From NCBI RefSeq assembly GCF_024448955.1, contig NZ_JAMOIH010000012.1, forward strand, positions 62,001 through 126,000: a stretch of 64,000 nucleotides of DNA. Direction: 5' to 3'. Of this stretch, positions 44,963-53,768 are shown piece by piece. The notes beneath the pieces were generated by a model. That model was not told the DNA's origin and searched no databases. It was given only the letters and a program-made list of their open reading frames with translations. The translations under genes and the position numbers were made by a program. The stretch is from Stutzerimonas stutzeri (lineage in GTDB: Bacteria; Pseudomonadota; Gammaproteobacteria; Pseudomonadales; Pseudomonadaceae). How positions within the stretch are numbered: position 1 is the first letter of the stretch; every line of letters starts with the position of its first letter.

Positions 44963-45550
44963 ATGAGTCTGTTGCTGTCCATGGCGGCCTTTGCGCTGGC
45001 CTCTTCCATCTCGCCCGGCCCGGTCAATATCGTCGCCCTCAGTGCCGGTGCGCAGTTCGGTCTGCGTCAGGCCATGCGCCACGTCAGTGGCGCGACCATC
45101 GGCTTCACCCTATTGCTGCTGTTGATCGGCCTCGGGCTGAGCGAACTGCTGTTGCGCTGGCCCTGGTTGACCCAGTCGATCCGGCTGGCCGGCGTCGCGT
45201 TTCTGTTGTACATGGCGTTTCGGCTGGCTACCGACGATGGGAGTCTGAACGCTGACAAACCGGCCGTGCGCCCCAGCATGCTTTATGGCGCAGCGATGCA
45301 ATGGCTCAACCCCAAGGCCTGGTTGGCCTCGGTGGCTGGAATGGGTTTATTCGCGGCGGCCGGCGATGCGCCCTCGGTGTGGCGCTTTGCGGCGATCTAT
45401 TTCGTGATCTGTTACGCCTCGCTGGCCTGCTGGGCCTATGCCGGGACCTTTTTGCAGCACTACCTGAACAACGCCGCGCGGGTGCGATTGTTCAACCGCA
45501 TCATGGCCGCGCTACTGGCGGGCTGCGCAGCTTATCTGCTGTTGTTTTGA
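44963..45550 (+). CDS. LysE-family amino acid exporter
   Basis: A 195-residue membrane protein with six hydrophobic helices and the LysE/RhtB pattern: SISPGPVNIVALSAGAQFG near the N-terminus and QWLNPKAWLAS in the centre. It would export an amino acid or similar compound. AGGAG sits 8 bases upstream. It is tail-to-tail with an AraC regulator gene (3 bases between stops). Confidence 0.9.
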   Translation: MSLLLSMAAFALASSISPGPVNIVALSAGAQFGLRQAMRHVSGATIGFTLLLLLIGLGLSELLLRWPWLTQSIRLAGVAFLLYMAFRLATDDGSLNADKPAVRPSMLYGAAMQWLNPKAWLASVAGMGLFAAAGDAPSVWRFAAIYFVICYASLACWAYAGTFLQHYLNNAARVRLFNRIMAALLAGCAAYLLLF

Positions 45551-45553
45551 TCG

Positions 45554-46396
45554 CTACCGAGCGCGACGCAGACAGCGATAGTGCCCGGGAGTGGCCGCCA
45601 GCAACTGTTTGAAAGCACGCTGCAGATGTGCCTGATCGGCAAAACCCGCCGCCAGCGCCGCCTCGGCGATCGGTATGCCACGTCGCAGTTCGGCACGGGC
45701 GAACTGCACGCGGCGATTGGTCAGATACGCATGCGGAGTCATCCCGAAGTGTTTCTTGAATGAGCGGATCAGGCTCGACGGAGACACCCCGGCCGCATGG
45801 CTGATCTCGTCAAGCTTGAGCGGGCGTTGATAATTGTCAGCGATTAGCTCAGCAGCTCGCCGCAACTTCGAGTCGCTCACCGGCGCGGCCCCGTCCAGCC
45901 GCAGCCGCTCATGCAGCGTGCTGAAGAACTCCACCGCGGCGCGGTGCTTGTGTGAAAGTTCGGCAAGCTCATCGGTCAAGACACCATGTAAATGGCGAAA
46001 CCCCGTCTGGAGCAGCGGATCGCGCGTCAGGATGGGTGAGAAGCGGCGAAAGCCGGTGCCGCCCATGCCCAGGTCGTCCTGCAGACCAGCCAACCAACCG
46101 GCATCGACGTACAGCATGCGATACGCCCAGGGCTGGTTCTCGATCGGATTGCAGGCATGAACATCGCCCGGGTTCATCAATACCAGCGTTCCTGCATCGA
46201 GACGGCACTGGTGATGGCGGTTGATATAGGTGCTACTGCCGCTATCGATCAAACCGATGGAAAAGGTTTCGTGGCTGTGTCGGGCGTAGCAGACGCGGCG
46301 TCCGTCAGCTACGGTGCGTGCTTCGATAAACGGCAGCGCCGCGTCCCGCCAGAACTGGGAAGCGGGTGCTATGGACGTTCGGTTCGGCAGGCTCAT
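45554..46396 (-). CDS. AraC-family transcriptional regulator
   Basis: A 280-residue regulator with an N-terminal cupin-like arm (HSHETFSIGLIDSGSS, LVLMNPGDVHACNP) and two helix-turn-helix motifs at the C-terminus (LDEISHAAGVSPSSLIRSFK and IAEAALAAGFADQAHLQRAF). Pairs of LysE exporter and AraC regulator are common, so it may control that exporter. ATG 46396 gives the usual N-terminus; ATG 46429 would add 11 residues. It lies close behind the apyrase-like gene and may share its transcript. Confidence 0.87.
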   Translation of the reverse strand: MSLPNRTSIAPASQFWRDAALPFIEARTVADGRRVCYARHSHETFSIGLIDSGSSTYINRHHQCRLDAGTLVLMNPGDVHACNPIENQPWAYRMLYVDAGWLAGLQDDLGMGGTGFRRFSPILTRDPLLQTGFRHLHGVLTDELAELSHKHRAAVEFFSTLHERLRLDGAAPVSDSKLRRAAELIADNYQRPLKLDEISHAAGVSPSSLIRSFKKHFGMTPHAYLTNRRVQFARAELRRGIPIAEAALAAGFADQAHLQRAFKQLLAATPGHYRCLRRAR

Positions 46397-46444
46397 GATC
46401 AGGTCTGTTGCAGCTGGTTCGGGAAGCATCAGCGTAGCCGGAGT

Positions 46445-47407
46445 TCAGAGAATTTCTAACCCTTCGCATTTGTAATCACCGATGAATATGTCGTCCTGCA
46501 AGACTTCACCGTCGAGGTTGAAGCAGAACAGGTAGCTTTCGGTGCGGTCGCCGATCTCTACGCTTTTGAGTCCGATGCATTCGTCGGGATGCCCCGGCAG
46601 GATCTTGAACGAAGAAATACCGCGTTCGGGATTGCAGTCGCCTACCTGCACGGTACGAATTTCGCTGAAGTCTTCGTTGGCAATAATCAGGGTATTGGCG
46701 CCGCATTCGCATTCGTCGATCGCCTGATCGAACGGCGAGGTGGAAATCTTGCGAGGGAAGAACAGCCATTCGCGGCGATAAGGATGCCATTCGACCGCCT
46801 CGTGAATGACGTAGCCCTCCGGCCCTACTCCGAGCGCATCGCGGATGCGCTGGTAGCGCTCAGCCCAGTCGACGCTGCGCACGCCATAGTTGCGGTCGAG
46901 CATTTTCACCCACTCTTCAGTCGGCCGTTTACCATGGCTGCCGACGACGAGTCGATCATTCCAAAGCGTCGCCCATTCACTCTTGAAACCTTTGAATGCC
47001 TCATCACCGCTGCCAGTCATCAGAATCTGCCGCGGCACCAGCTGGCGTTGATCACGGATCTCGCAGACAAGGCCAGTACGATCATCGAAGGTCACAAGGC
47101 GTTTGCCGAACATCACGAGCTCGGAAAACTCGGCGCCCCGCCCGCCTTCGGCGATCTGGCTGATCAGCCGATACTGACCGCCCTGATCCTCTGGTATGTC
47201 CTCGAAGCGATAACGAGGCCGGCCGGTATGAGGATCTACCTCGCGGTAGATTCGATCGTGACGCAGCGTGGACTGCCAGCCGGTTCCACCGTCGTCCAGT
47301 TCCACAAGAGAGGCATGGTCCTCATCGGTGATGATCGCCAGCAGGTACTCGCAGGTATCGCTGCCGTAGCGCTCAAGCCGCCGAGTATCGAAGTTCTTTT
47401 CGCTCAT
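46445..47407 (-). CDS. CANT1-like apyrase family protein
   Basis: A 320-residue protein of the soluble calcium-activated nucleotidase (apyrase, PF06079) family. The family stretches are clear: FSELVMF (94-100), TFDDRTGLV (106-114), FKSEWATLW (141-149), VGSHGK, GYVIHEAVEW, ISSFKILPG and YKCEGLEI at the end. In animals such enzymes hydrolyse UDP or GDP with calcium. This one has no signal peptide, so it would work in the cytosol. The substrate is unknown. It lies 48 bases from the AraC start. Confidence 0.85.
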   Translation of the reverse strand: MSEKNFDTRRLERYGSDTCEYLLAIITDEDHASLVELDDGGTGWQSTLRHDRIYREVDPHTGRPRYRFEDIPEDQGGQYRLISQIAEGGRGAEFSELVMFGKRLVTFDDRTGLVCEIRDQRQLVPRQILMTGSGDEAFKGFKSEWATLWNDRLVVGSHGKRPTEEWVKMLDRNYGVRSVDWAERYQRIRDALGVGPEGYVIHEAVEWHPYRREWLFFPRKISTSPFDQAIDECECGANTLIIANEDFSEIRTVQVGDCNPERGISSFKILPGHPDECIGLKSVEIGDRTESYLFCFNLDGEVLQDDIFIGDYKCEGLEIL

Positions 47408-47654
47408 GAATACGCTCTATTGGCACGGGTGCGGGCACGGCGTGCGGACGGATCTGTCAGGTTGGGACAACGCGCACAGGGCAAGTTCCGGCAGAAACCT
47501 GACTGAAATCAGAGCCAGCATGCCTAGCGGGCCGCACCGCCGGGTTCAGGATAACCTCAGCGGCTGGTAGGAAACTTCCTTTGCGGCGCAGCTTTGTCAG
47601 CAGCTTCGTCTGTTTTATTGTCCAAGCCCCACAGCACGAGACAAACGGAACGGC

Positions 47655-48833
47655 ATGGCTTTCCACCTTCTTATTCACCGGCAGGCTTCAGCTGGCATCG
47701 AACCCCTAACCGCACTTGTGCGGCGGGTCGATACCGCAGCCTTGCATAGGGCGCTCGCCGTTATTGGCAGCGTCGTACTGTTGAGCCTGGCCGGCTGCGG
47801 CAGCCAGCAGCCGGAAACACCTACCCAGCGTCCCGAGGCGATACGGGCGAAGATCGTTCGGTTGATGCCCGGCGACATTCCGGATCGCCAAGGCTGGGCC
47901 ACCGACATCTACGCCGCATTCGATGCGCTGGAGATTCCGCCGAGCGATGAAAATCTCTGTGCAGTGCTCGCCGTCACCGTGCAGGAGTCCACTTTTCAGG
48001 CCACGCCTCCGGTGCCCGGTCTGGCCAAGATTTCGCGGGAAGAAATTTATCGCCGGGCCGCCCGCCTGCATGTTCCGCGCTTCGTAGTGAATGCTGCGCT
48101 GGATGTACGCTCGCCCAACGGAAAGACCTACAACGAGCGCCTGGATGCAGTGCGCACGGAAGAACAGCTGAGTGCGATATTCGATGATTTCATCGGAATT
48201 GTGCCGCTTGGCAAAGAATTGTTCGGCACACTCAACCCGGTCAAGACCGGCGGGCCGATGCAGGTCAGCATCGCCTTCGCCGAAGCGCGCCGCAGGGAAT
48301 ATCCCTACGAGCGCAAGGGCTCGATCCGCGACGAAGTGTTCACGCGGCGTGGCGGCATGTACTTCGGGATCGCGCACCTGCTGGACTATCCCACCAGCTA
48401 CACGCAGCCGCTCTATCGCTTCGCCGACTTCAATGCCGGCTGGTACGCCAGCCGCAACGCCGCGTTCCAGAATGCGGTGGCGCGGGCCAGCGGCATCAAG
48501 CTGGCCCTCGACGGTGACCTCATCATTCACGGCTCTAGCAAGGTTGGACAGACCGAGACGGCGGTGCGCTCACTGGCGGGCAAACTCGACATGAGCGAAA
48601 CCGCGATACGCAACGCGCTGGAACGTGGCGATACCCACGGCTTCGAAAAAACTCGGCTCTACGAACGCGTGTTCGAGCTAGCGGAGAAGCGCGCAGGCAA
48701 ACCGCTGCCACGAGCGGTGCTTCCGGGCATCCGTCTCGAGAGTCCGAAAATCACCCGCAACCTGACCACCGCCTGGTTTGCCAACCGGGTCAACGACCGG
48801 CACCTGGCCTGTATGAGGCGCGCGCGTAATTGA
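47655..48833 (+). CDS. DUF1615 lipoprotein
   Basis: A 392-residue protein with a long N-terminal part and a lipobox (VLLSLAGC, cysteine near residue 48), so it is anchored in a membrane as a lipoprotein. The rest matches DUF1615 (EIYRRAARLHVPRF, GGPMQVSIAFAEA, RRGGMYFGIAHLLDYP). The function is not known; a cell-wall role is only a guess. The start is ATG 47655 with a GGAA upstream; the lipobox is far from it, so a start further downstream cannot be excluded. Confidence 0.88.
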   Translation: MAFHLLIHRQASAGIEPLTALVRRVDTAALHRALAVIGSVVLLSLAGCGSQQPETPTQRPEAIRAKIVRLMPGDIPDRQGWATDIYAAFDALEIPPSDENLCAVLAVTVQESTFQATPPVPGLAKISREEIYRRAARLHVPRFVVNAALDVRSPNGKTYNERLDAVRTEEQLSAIFDDFIGIVPLGKELFGTLNPVKTGGPMQVSIAFAEARRREYPYERKGSIRDEVFTRRGGMYFGIAHLLDYPTSYTQPLYRFADFNAGWYASRNAAFQNAVARASGIKLALDGDLIIHGSSKVGQTETAVRSLAGKLDMSETAIRNALERGDTHGFEKTRLYERVFELAEKRAGKPLPRAVLPGIRLESPKITRNLTTAWFANRVNDRHLACMRRARN

Positions 48834-48872
48834 GGCATGCGAGCGCGGCACATCGGATTGTCGTGGCCATGC

Positions 48873-49472
48873 TCAGCCCAGCAGCCCCATGCCGACCAGT
48901 ACGAACGCGCCGACTGTGACGATCAGTCCCAGGATCACCAGTAATCCATCCCGCGTGGTGATACCGAGGCCGAACAGCGCGATCGCCGCGAATGGCGCCG
49001 TGCTGGCAAACGGCATCAACTCCAGCGGCGGAACCGAAGTAGCGAGCAACACGCAAAGCACCGCGATCAGGCGCAGAAACCCCTTGCGGACGGCCCAACC
49101 GAGGCGTGCGCGGCTGATCTTGTCCAGCCATCGCACGACCCGGCGCACCTTGTTCAGGCCCTTGTCGAGCTTCGCGCCGCTAACCGTGCGCTTGGCGAGG
49201 AAAGCCGGCATCCAGAAATGGTCGCGCCCCATCAGCATCTGAATCGAGAACAGCGCAACGATCAGAGCCAGCACCGTCGGCAGGCCGGGTATCCCGCCGA
49301 CCGGGCTGATTTCGATGATTGCCGGAACGAACAGAAAGGGTCCGAAGCTACGGCGTCCGAGGCTGTCCTGAATCTCGCTGATGGCGACGTTGTCCTGCTT
49401 CTTGCCAAGCTCGATGATCCCGTCGATCACCTGCTCCAGACCCGCCTGCCCGTTCTGCTTGGCCTCAGTCAT
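48873..49472 (-). CDS. ExoD-family membrane protein
   Basis: A 199-residue protein with a short soluble start and several helices (PTVLALIVALFSIQMLMG, FLRLIAVLCVLLATSV, FAAIALFGLGITTRDGLLVILG). It fits ExoD, first known from exopolysaccharide mutants in rhizobia. The molecular role is unclear. It is convergent with the DUF1615 gene. Confidence 0.88.
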   Translation of the reverse strand: MTEAKQNGQAGLEQVIDGIIELGKKQDNVAISEIQDSLGRRSFGPFLFVPAIIEISPVGGIPGLPTVLALIVALFSIQMLMGRDHFWMPAFLAKRTVSGAKLDKGLNKVRRVVRWLDKISRARLGWAVRKGFLRLIAVLCVLLATSVPPLELMPFASTAPFAAIALFGLGITTRDGLLVILGLIVTVGAFVLVGMGLLG

Positions 49473-49844
49473 AGAAGGTTCTCTGCGTTACGTAGATGTC
49501 ACCGTAAGGTTTCATAAACCCTGCCGTTTTCAAAAGGCATTGGCTGTCAGGATATTTCCGCTCGTTGCCTTAGCGCTGAATTGTCCAGCGTAGCGGACGG
49601 TGTCTGGAAATCCGGACGGACCATGAAATGGCCTGACGGGCTCTAGATCGGCCATCCGCGCATGGGGCGGCTCCCATCGATGTCCAGATTGCTGGAACAT
49701 GCTCGCCGCGCTCGTGATGCGGGCATAGCAACACCTTGTTTTTCCAAAGATTTCTGTTCATGGCACAACATGCGCATGGCCCGCTTCGCTGCGGGATGTT
49801 CCGTCCGCGCGATTCCTTACAAAAACAAGATGGAAGGAAAAGCT
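49473..49844. other. spacer before the PHB depolymerase gene
   Basis: 372 bases between two divergent genes. No convincing gene, repeat or terminator; it should carry the promoter of the depolymerase gene. Confidence 0.45.
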
Positions 49845-51536
49845 ATGAAGATCCGAGGTTTGCTTGCGATCACCGCAGCGATCGCCCTGAATACCGCCGT
49901 AACGCCCGCACAGGCGGGCACCGTCACCTCCGCTTCGCTACCGGCCGGCAGTCACCCCGGTTCGCGGGAGCGCCAGTATCAGGTATATGTCCCTAGCGGG
50001 CTCTCAACACCAGCACCCATGGTGATGGCGCTCCACGGTTGCCGCCAGACCCAGGCCAATGCACTCGACGAGTGGGGTTTGAAGGCGGCGGCGGACCAGT
50101 ATGGCTTCATTCTGGTGACGCCATTCATCACCAGCTACGACGGCCTGCGCAACCAGAACTGCTGGGGCTTCTGGTTCGACCAGCACCAGCATGAAGGTGC
50201 AGGCGAGCCGCAGGATCTGGTGAGAATCGCCCAGGCGGTCGAGGCGCAGCACAGCATCGACACCAACCGGCGATTCATCACCGGCCTGTCGTCTGGCGGC
50301 GCGATGGCGGTCGTGGCGGCGACGACGCATAACGAGTACTGGGCCGCCGCGGCGAGCGCCGCCGGTCTGCCGTACGGTGAAGATGCCGCATCGGTTTCGT
50401 TGTCCGGTCAGTGCCCCGGCTATGCGACGTTTCACAACGTCGACCAGGTCGCCAACGACATGCGGGCGGAGCTTAACGACACCTACGCGATCCCGCTGAT
50501 GGTGCTGCAGAGCAACAATGACTGCACCGTCATCCAGCCAGCCGGCCGCAACCTTCGCGACGCCCATCTGAAAGTATTCGGCGGCACCAGTCACGACACA
50601 CCAGCCAAGGCCCAGCAGAGCCAGGCCGCCTGCAACCCCTACCATCAGAACAACTTCAACTGCCAGCACACCCGCTACGGGTCCGGCACCGGGCGCTCCA
50701 TCGTCGAGACGGTGTTCTTCAACGGCCCGCAGAACACGGCCAACACCACCGATACCAACCACGGACATTACTGGGTCGGCGGAGCCAACGGCAGCGAAGG
50801 CCCTTGGGCGGTCCGCGCCGGCCCGAGCTATCCGGACATCATCTGGGACTTCTTCAGTCGCCACGCCCGTGATGGCGGCGGCGAGAACGGTACGCCGACG
50901 ATCAACGTGCTGGGTGACAACCCGCTGAAAGTCGCACTGGGCCAGTCCTTCATCGATCCGGGCGCTACGGCCTCCGACCGCGAAGATGGCGACCTCACGG
51001 TTACGGCCGACTGCTCCAGCGTAGATACCAACACCGTTGGCGACTACAGCTGCACCTATGAAGTGACCGATACGGATAGCAATACCGTCACCCGGACCCG
51101 CACTGTTTCGGTGTTCGACCCCAATGCGCCGACCGCGACCTGCGAGGTTGCCAGCGCGTCGCCCAACGCTCATATCAGCGCCGGCCGTGCCGTCGCCGGA
51201 GGTATTTCCAGCCTGCGTGCGCTGTCGCTGACCGACCGGCAGGACATCGGTGGCTCCTTCGATACCTGGACGTCAGTCAAGCTGTACCAGGGCGAGCCGG
51301 GCACGTGGTATGCCGCAGAACCGGAAGCCTGTCGTGCTGGCGAAGGCGGGAACGACGGACACACTTGCCAAGACTGGTACAGCACCAATCTTCAGCATTT
51401 GTCAGCCGGCCGGGCCTACTACCAAATGGGGTATTACACCCACGGTGGTGACGACGCGCTGGGTCAGATATCGGGCAGTAATGCCTGGGTTCGCGAATCC
51501 AGCCCAGGTCTATACGAAGCGGGCCAATGCCCGTAA
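49845..51536 (+). CDS. extracellular PHB depolymerase family esterase with Ig-like domain
   Basis: A 563-residue secreted enzyme. The signal peptide ends near residue 24 (TPAQA-GT). The catalytic alpha/beta-hydrolase domain (about 30-345) has the oxyanion stretch LHGCRQT, nucleophile S149 in GLSSGGA, and a histidine in NHGHYWVG. A DUF5011-type Ig-like domain (about 355-425) follows, then a cysteine-containing C-terminal domain of about 135 residues that could bind the polymer. Such enzymes break down extracellular poly(3-hydroxybutyrate); P. stutzeri is a known PHB degrader. ATG 49845 has GGAAGGAAA upstream. Confidence 0.88.
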   Translation: MKIRGLLAITAAIALNTAVTPAQAGTVTSASLPAGSHPGSRERQYQVYVPSGLSTPAPMVMALHGCRQTQANALDEWGLKAAADQYGFILVTPFITSYDGLRNQNCWGFWFDQHQHEGAGEPQDLVRIAQAVEAQHSIDTNRRFITGLSSGGAMAVVAATTHNEYWAAAASAAGLPYGEDAASVSLSGQCPGYATFHNVDQVANDMRAELNDTYAIPLMVLQSNNDCTVIQPAGRNLRDAHLKVFGGTSHDTPAKAQQSQAACNPYHQNNFNCQHTRYGSGTGRSIVETVFFNGPQNTANTTDTNHGHYWVGGANGSEGPWAVRAGPSYPDIIWDFFSRHARDGGGENGTPTINVLGDNPLKVALGQSFIDPGATASDREDGDLTVTADCSSVDTNTVGDYSCTYEVTDTDSNTVTRTRTVSVFDPNAPTATCEVASASPNAHISAGRAVAGGISSLRALSLTDRQDIGGSFDTWTSVKLYQGEPGTWYAAEPEACRAGEGGNDGHTCQDWYSTNLQHLSAGRAYYQMGYYTHGGDDALGQISGSNAWVRESSPGLYEAGQCP

Positions 51537-51764
51537 CAAACCTCGCTGAAACTGGCTGGCCGCGATGCCATGGACGGTACGTGGCCAGCCATCCGCAACA
51601 AGAATAGCTTTTGAACTTTAACGTACAGGCCAAATCCTGCATCACAAATTAACGAATTAAATAAAGCGACATAAGCATATTCTGCCAATACATAACGCGA
51701 TCTGTGCCAGTTAGTTTGAATTGAATTTTGGTTCTATAATTCTCGCCAGCCTTTTTAGACACGC

Positions 51765-51797
51765 AAAAAAAGCGGAGCTCGCTTAACGAGCTCCGCT
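51765..51797 (-). terminator. terminator of the KGG-repeat gene
   Basis: An 11-bp perfect stem AGCGGAGCTCG / CGAGCTCCGCT (51771-51781, 51787-51797) with seven A on its left side, i.e. a T-run for minus-strand transcription. It lies 28 bases after the stop of the KGG gene. Confidence 0.9.
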
Positions 51798-51824
51798 TTA
51801 CCGACTATTAGCTGATACTAATAA

Positions 51825-52136
51825 TCAGGAGTTACGGCCACCGCCGTGGCTGTTTTGGCCGCCCTTCTTGCCTGCTTCGGAGGCTTTCTCGCGATCGTTC
51901 GCAAAATTACCGCCGCTATTCTGGCCACCTTTCTGGCCAGCCTCGGACGCCTTCTCGCGGTCGTTTGCGAAATTACCGCCGCTGTTCTGGCCGCCTTTCT
52001 GACCAGCTTCGGAAGCGCGCTGCGGGTCGTTGGCGAAATTGCCGCCGCTGTTATGACCGCCTTTTTGTCCGGCTTCGGAAGCCTTCTCGCGATCGTTTGC
52101 AAAGTTACCCGGATTTCCGCTCTTATCATTCGACAT
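51825..52136 (-). CDS. KGG-repeat (con-10/YciG-type) stress protein
   Basis: A 103-residue, highly hydrophilic protein made of four near-identical units (FANDREKASEAGQKGGQNSG, about 23 residues each). This is the KGG motif of stress-induced proteins such as YciG and GsiB, linked to desiccation and general stress in other bacteria. At the DNA level the units are almost exact 69-base direct repeats. The other reading frames through the repeats are open too but give only unlikely Arg/Ala-rich or hydrophobic products. In Pseudomonas such genes are often RpoS-dependent; I found no decisive promoter. Confidence 0.93.
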   Translation of the reverse strand: MSNDKSGNPGNFANDREKASEAGQKGGHNSGGNFANDPQRASEAGQKGGQNSGGNFANDREKASEAGQKGGQNSGGNFANDREKASEAGKKGGQNSHGGGRNS

Positions 52137-52582
52137 GAGATCTATCTCCAGTGTGAATAAATGCTAAATAAACTGACGCCTGCAGTGCAGTCGCCTCCCT
52201 ATCTCCGAGGGCGTCACACGCTTAAGAGTTCGAAAACAATCACGACAAACGATGAACGGTTTAAATAAGCCAAACGAAACCAACCGGCGAGATAAACCTA
52301 TGCAAGTCACTTTGTTAGTTGCATTTCAATAGCAACGAAGCGGCAATACCAGAACTGATCAGCCTTTGCGTGTATGCCCCTCTCCTTTCCCCGCGTGGCA
52401 TAGGCGTTTTTCCGTACGACCGTACGACCGTTCGTCCGTCGGCCAAGAGGTCGATGACGCTGTCAACAAGCTGTAACCCGCCGCAAGCATTCTCAGCATC
52501 AATGGAAAGCCGCGACGGCTGGCGCAAGGACGCGACTTTTTTAAGGACCACCAACCACTCGGATTGAGCTATTGGAGGCCGC
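52137..52582. other. spacer with short tandem repeats
   Basis: 446 bases without a convincing gene. It has short tandem copies of CGTACGAC (52413-52428, with a degenerate third copy CGTTCGTC) and the small hairpin GTTGC-ATTTCAATA-GCAAC near 52317-52335. It carries the KGG promoter. Confidence 0.4.
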
Positions 52583-52753
52583 ATGAACAGCAAGACCCTG
52601 GAAAATCTGGTGAAGCAGTCTGACCTGAGCGTCAATCAGCCGCTTGAGCTCTGGAAGCAACTGCAACGAGGCAAGAGCAGTTGTCGCCCGAGCGCCGCAG
52701 CGCTGGCCAGACGCGCCTCTCTGGATCTCGGCATGTGCGCGACGGGAAGATAG
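52583..52753 (+). CDS. small hypothetical protein
   Basis: A 56-residue frame starting at an ATG with a textbook site (TTGGAGG, spacing about 6). The first 30 residues look like a soluble amphipathic protein (MNSKTLENLVKQSDLSVNQP); the rest is Arg/Ala-rich and less convincing. It could be a short real protein or the front part of a decayed gene. I recognise no family. Confidence 0.4.
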   Translation: MNSKTLENLVKQSDLSVNQPLELWKQLQRGKSSCRPSAAALARRASLDLGMCATGR

Positions 52754-52804
52754 CCCTGCCGCATCCGCTGCCTTGCAGTTGCTCGGGCAGCGGGTGGCGC
52801 CGAT

Positions 52805-53581
52805 TCAGCGGTGAGCCCACCGAGGTTCTCGCTTCTGCGTGAACGCTTGCATCCCTTCTTTCTGGTCCGCCGTGGCGAAGCTTGCGTGCAGCAGCCGGCG
52901 CTCGAATTTCACGCCTTGGTTCAAGGTAGTTTCAAAGGCCTGGTTGACGGCTTCCTTGTTCAATTTCACCGCTACTTCCGAGTAGCCGGCAATCAGTGTC
53001 GCAACCTGCATGGCCTCTTCCAGCAGGGCGGCTGCCGGCACCACACGGCTGATTAGCCCACAGCGCTCGGCTTCTTCGGCATCCATGGTGCGGCCCGTCA
53101 GGCACAGGTCCATCGCCTTGGCCTTCCCTACCGCACGGGTCAGTCGCTGGGTCCCGCCGGCTCCTGGCAAAGTGCCCAGCTTGATTTCGGGCTGGCCGAA
53201 GCGCGCCGTTTCCGCCGCAATGATCAGGTCGCACATCATGGCCAACTCGCAGCCGCCTCCGAGCGCCAGGCCGGCGACCGCTGCGATGACCGGCTTGCGG
53301 CAGCGCGTGACTTCCTCCCAGTTGGCTGTGACGAAATCTTCCAGGTAAGCCTCGGCGAACGTCTTGTGCTGCAGCTCGCTGATGTCTGCACCTGCGGCAA
53401 AGGCCTTTTCGTTACCTGTGATGACCATTGCTCGGATCTCGCTATTGCTTTCAAACCCGCGCAGCGCGGTACCCAGTTCGGTCATCAGCCGATCGTTCAA
53501 TGCGTTGTGTACCCGCGGGCGATTCAATCGAATGAGCCCAACGGCACCGTGCCGTTCGGTCAGGATGTTGTTGTATTCCAT
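52805..53581 (-). CDS. badK: enoyl-CoA hydratase, likely cyclohex-1-ene-1-carboxyl-CoA hydratase
   Basis: A 258-residue crotonase-family hydratase. The oxyanion loops are [11 protein letters not shown] and [14 protein letters not shown], and both catalytic glutamates are in place (in GGGCELAMM and [13 protein letters not shown]). Divergent position next to aliA-badH-badI-aliB suggests it hydrates cyclohex-1-ene-1-carboxyl-CoA, the step between AliB and BadH. A general short-chain enoyl-CoA hydratase is the alternative. ATG 53581 has GGGAG upstream; the open frame beyond is not used. Confidence 0.82.
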   Translation of the reverse strand: MEYNNILTERHGAVGLIRLNRPRVHNALNDRLMTELGTALRGFESNSEIRAMVITGNEKAFAAGADISELQHKTFAEAYLEDFVTANWEEVTRCRKPVIAAVAGLALGGGCELAMMCDLIIAAETARFGQPEIKLGTLPGAGGTQRLTRAVGKAKAMDLCLTGRTMDAEEAERCGLISRVVPAAALLEEAMQVATLIAGYSEVAVKLNKEAVNQAFETTLNQGVKFERRLLHASFATADQKEGMQAFTQKREPRWAHR

Positions 53582-53658
53582 GAGTATCTCCCGTTGTCCC
53601 GCTTTGCACGGGCGTGGCTGAGCGGTTGCAACGAGTTTAGCCACGCCCAAGATAAAGA

Positions 53659-53695
53659 CAACATGTTGACATAGTTATCTATGCGATCTTATCTT
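53659..53695 (+). promoter_or_regulatory. aliA promoter with overlapping palindrome
   Basis: TTGACA (53666-53671) and TATCTT (53690-53695), 18 bases apart, form a sigma70-type promoter about 75 bases before aliA. The palindrome CAACATGTTG (53659-53668) overlaps the -35 box and could be the operator for the MarR-type regulator encoded at 58321. The operator is inferred from position. Confidence 0.5.
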
Positions 53696-53768
53696 CCACC
53701 TCAGCGATCAGTAGTTCCCTTCGCCCACGACAAGAACAACGCTACCCAAAACAAGAGGTGGTTTATCC

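Noticed and set aside
50004..51173. 389-codon minus-strand frame opposite the PHB depolymerase gene
   Set aside because: Arg/Val/Gly-rich shadow of a clearly coding gene.
51818..52129. Alternative frame through the KGG repeats
   Set aside because: Gives an Arg/Ala/Lys-rich repeat with no known family; the frame 51825-52136 gives exact KGG motifs.
51825..52136. Repeats mistaken for a CRISPR array
   Set aside because: The units are directly adjacent, in frame and coding; there are no spacers and no cas genes.
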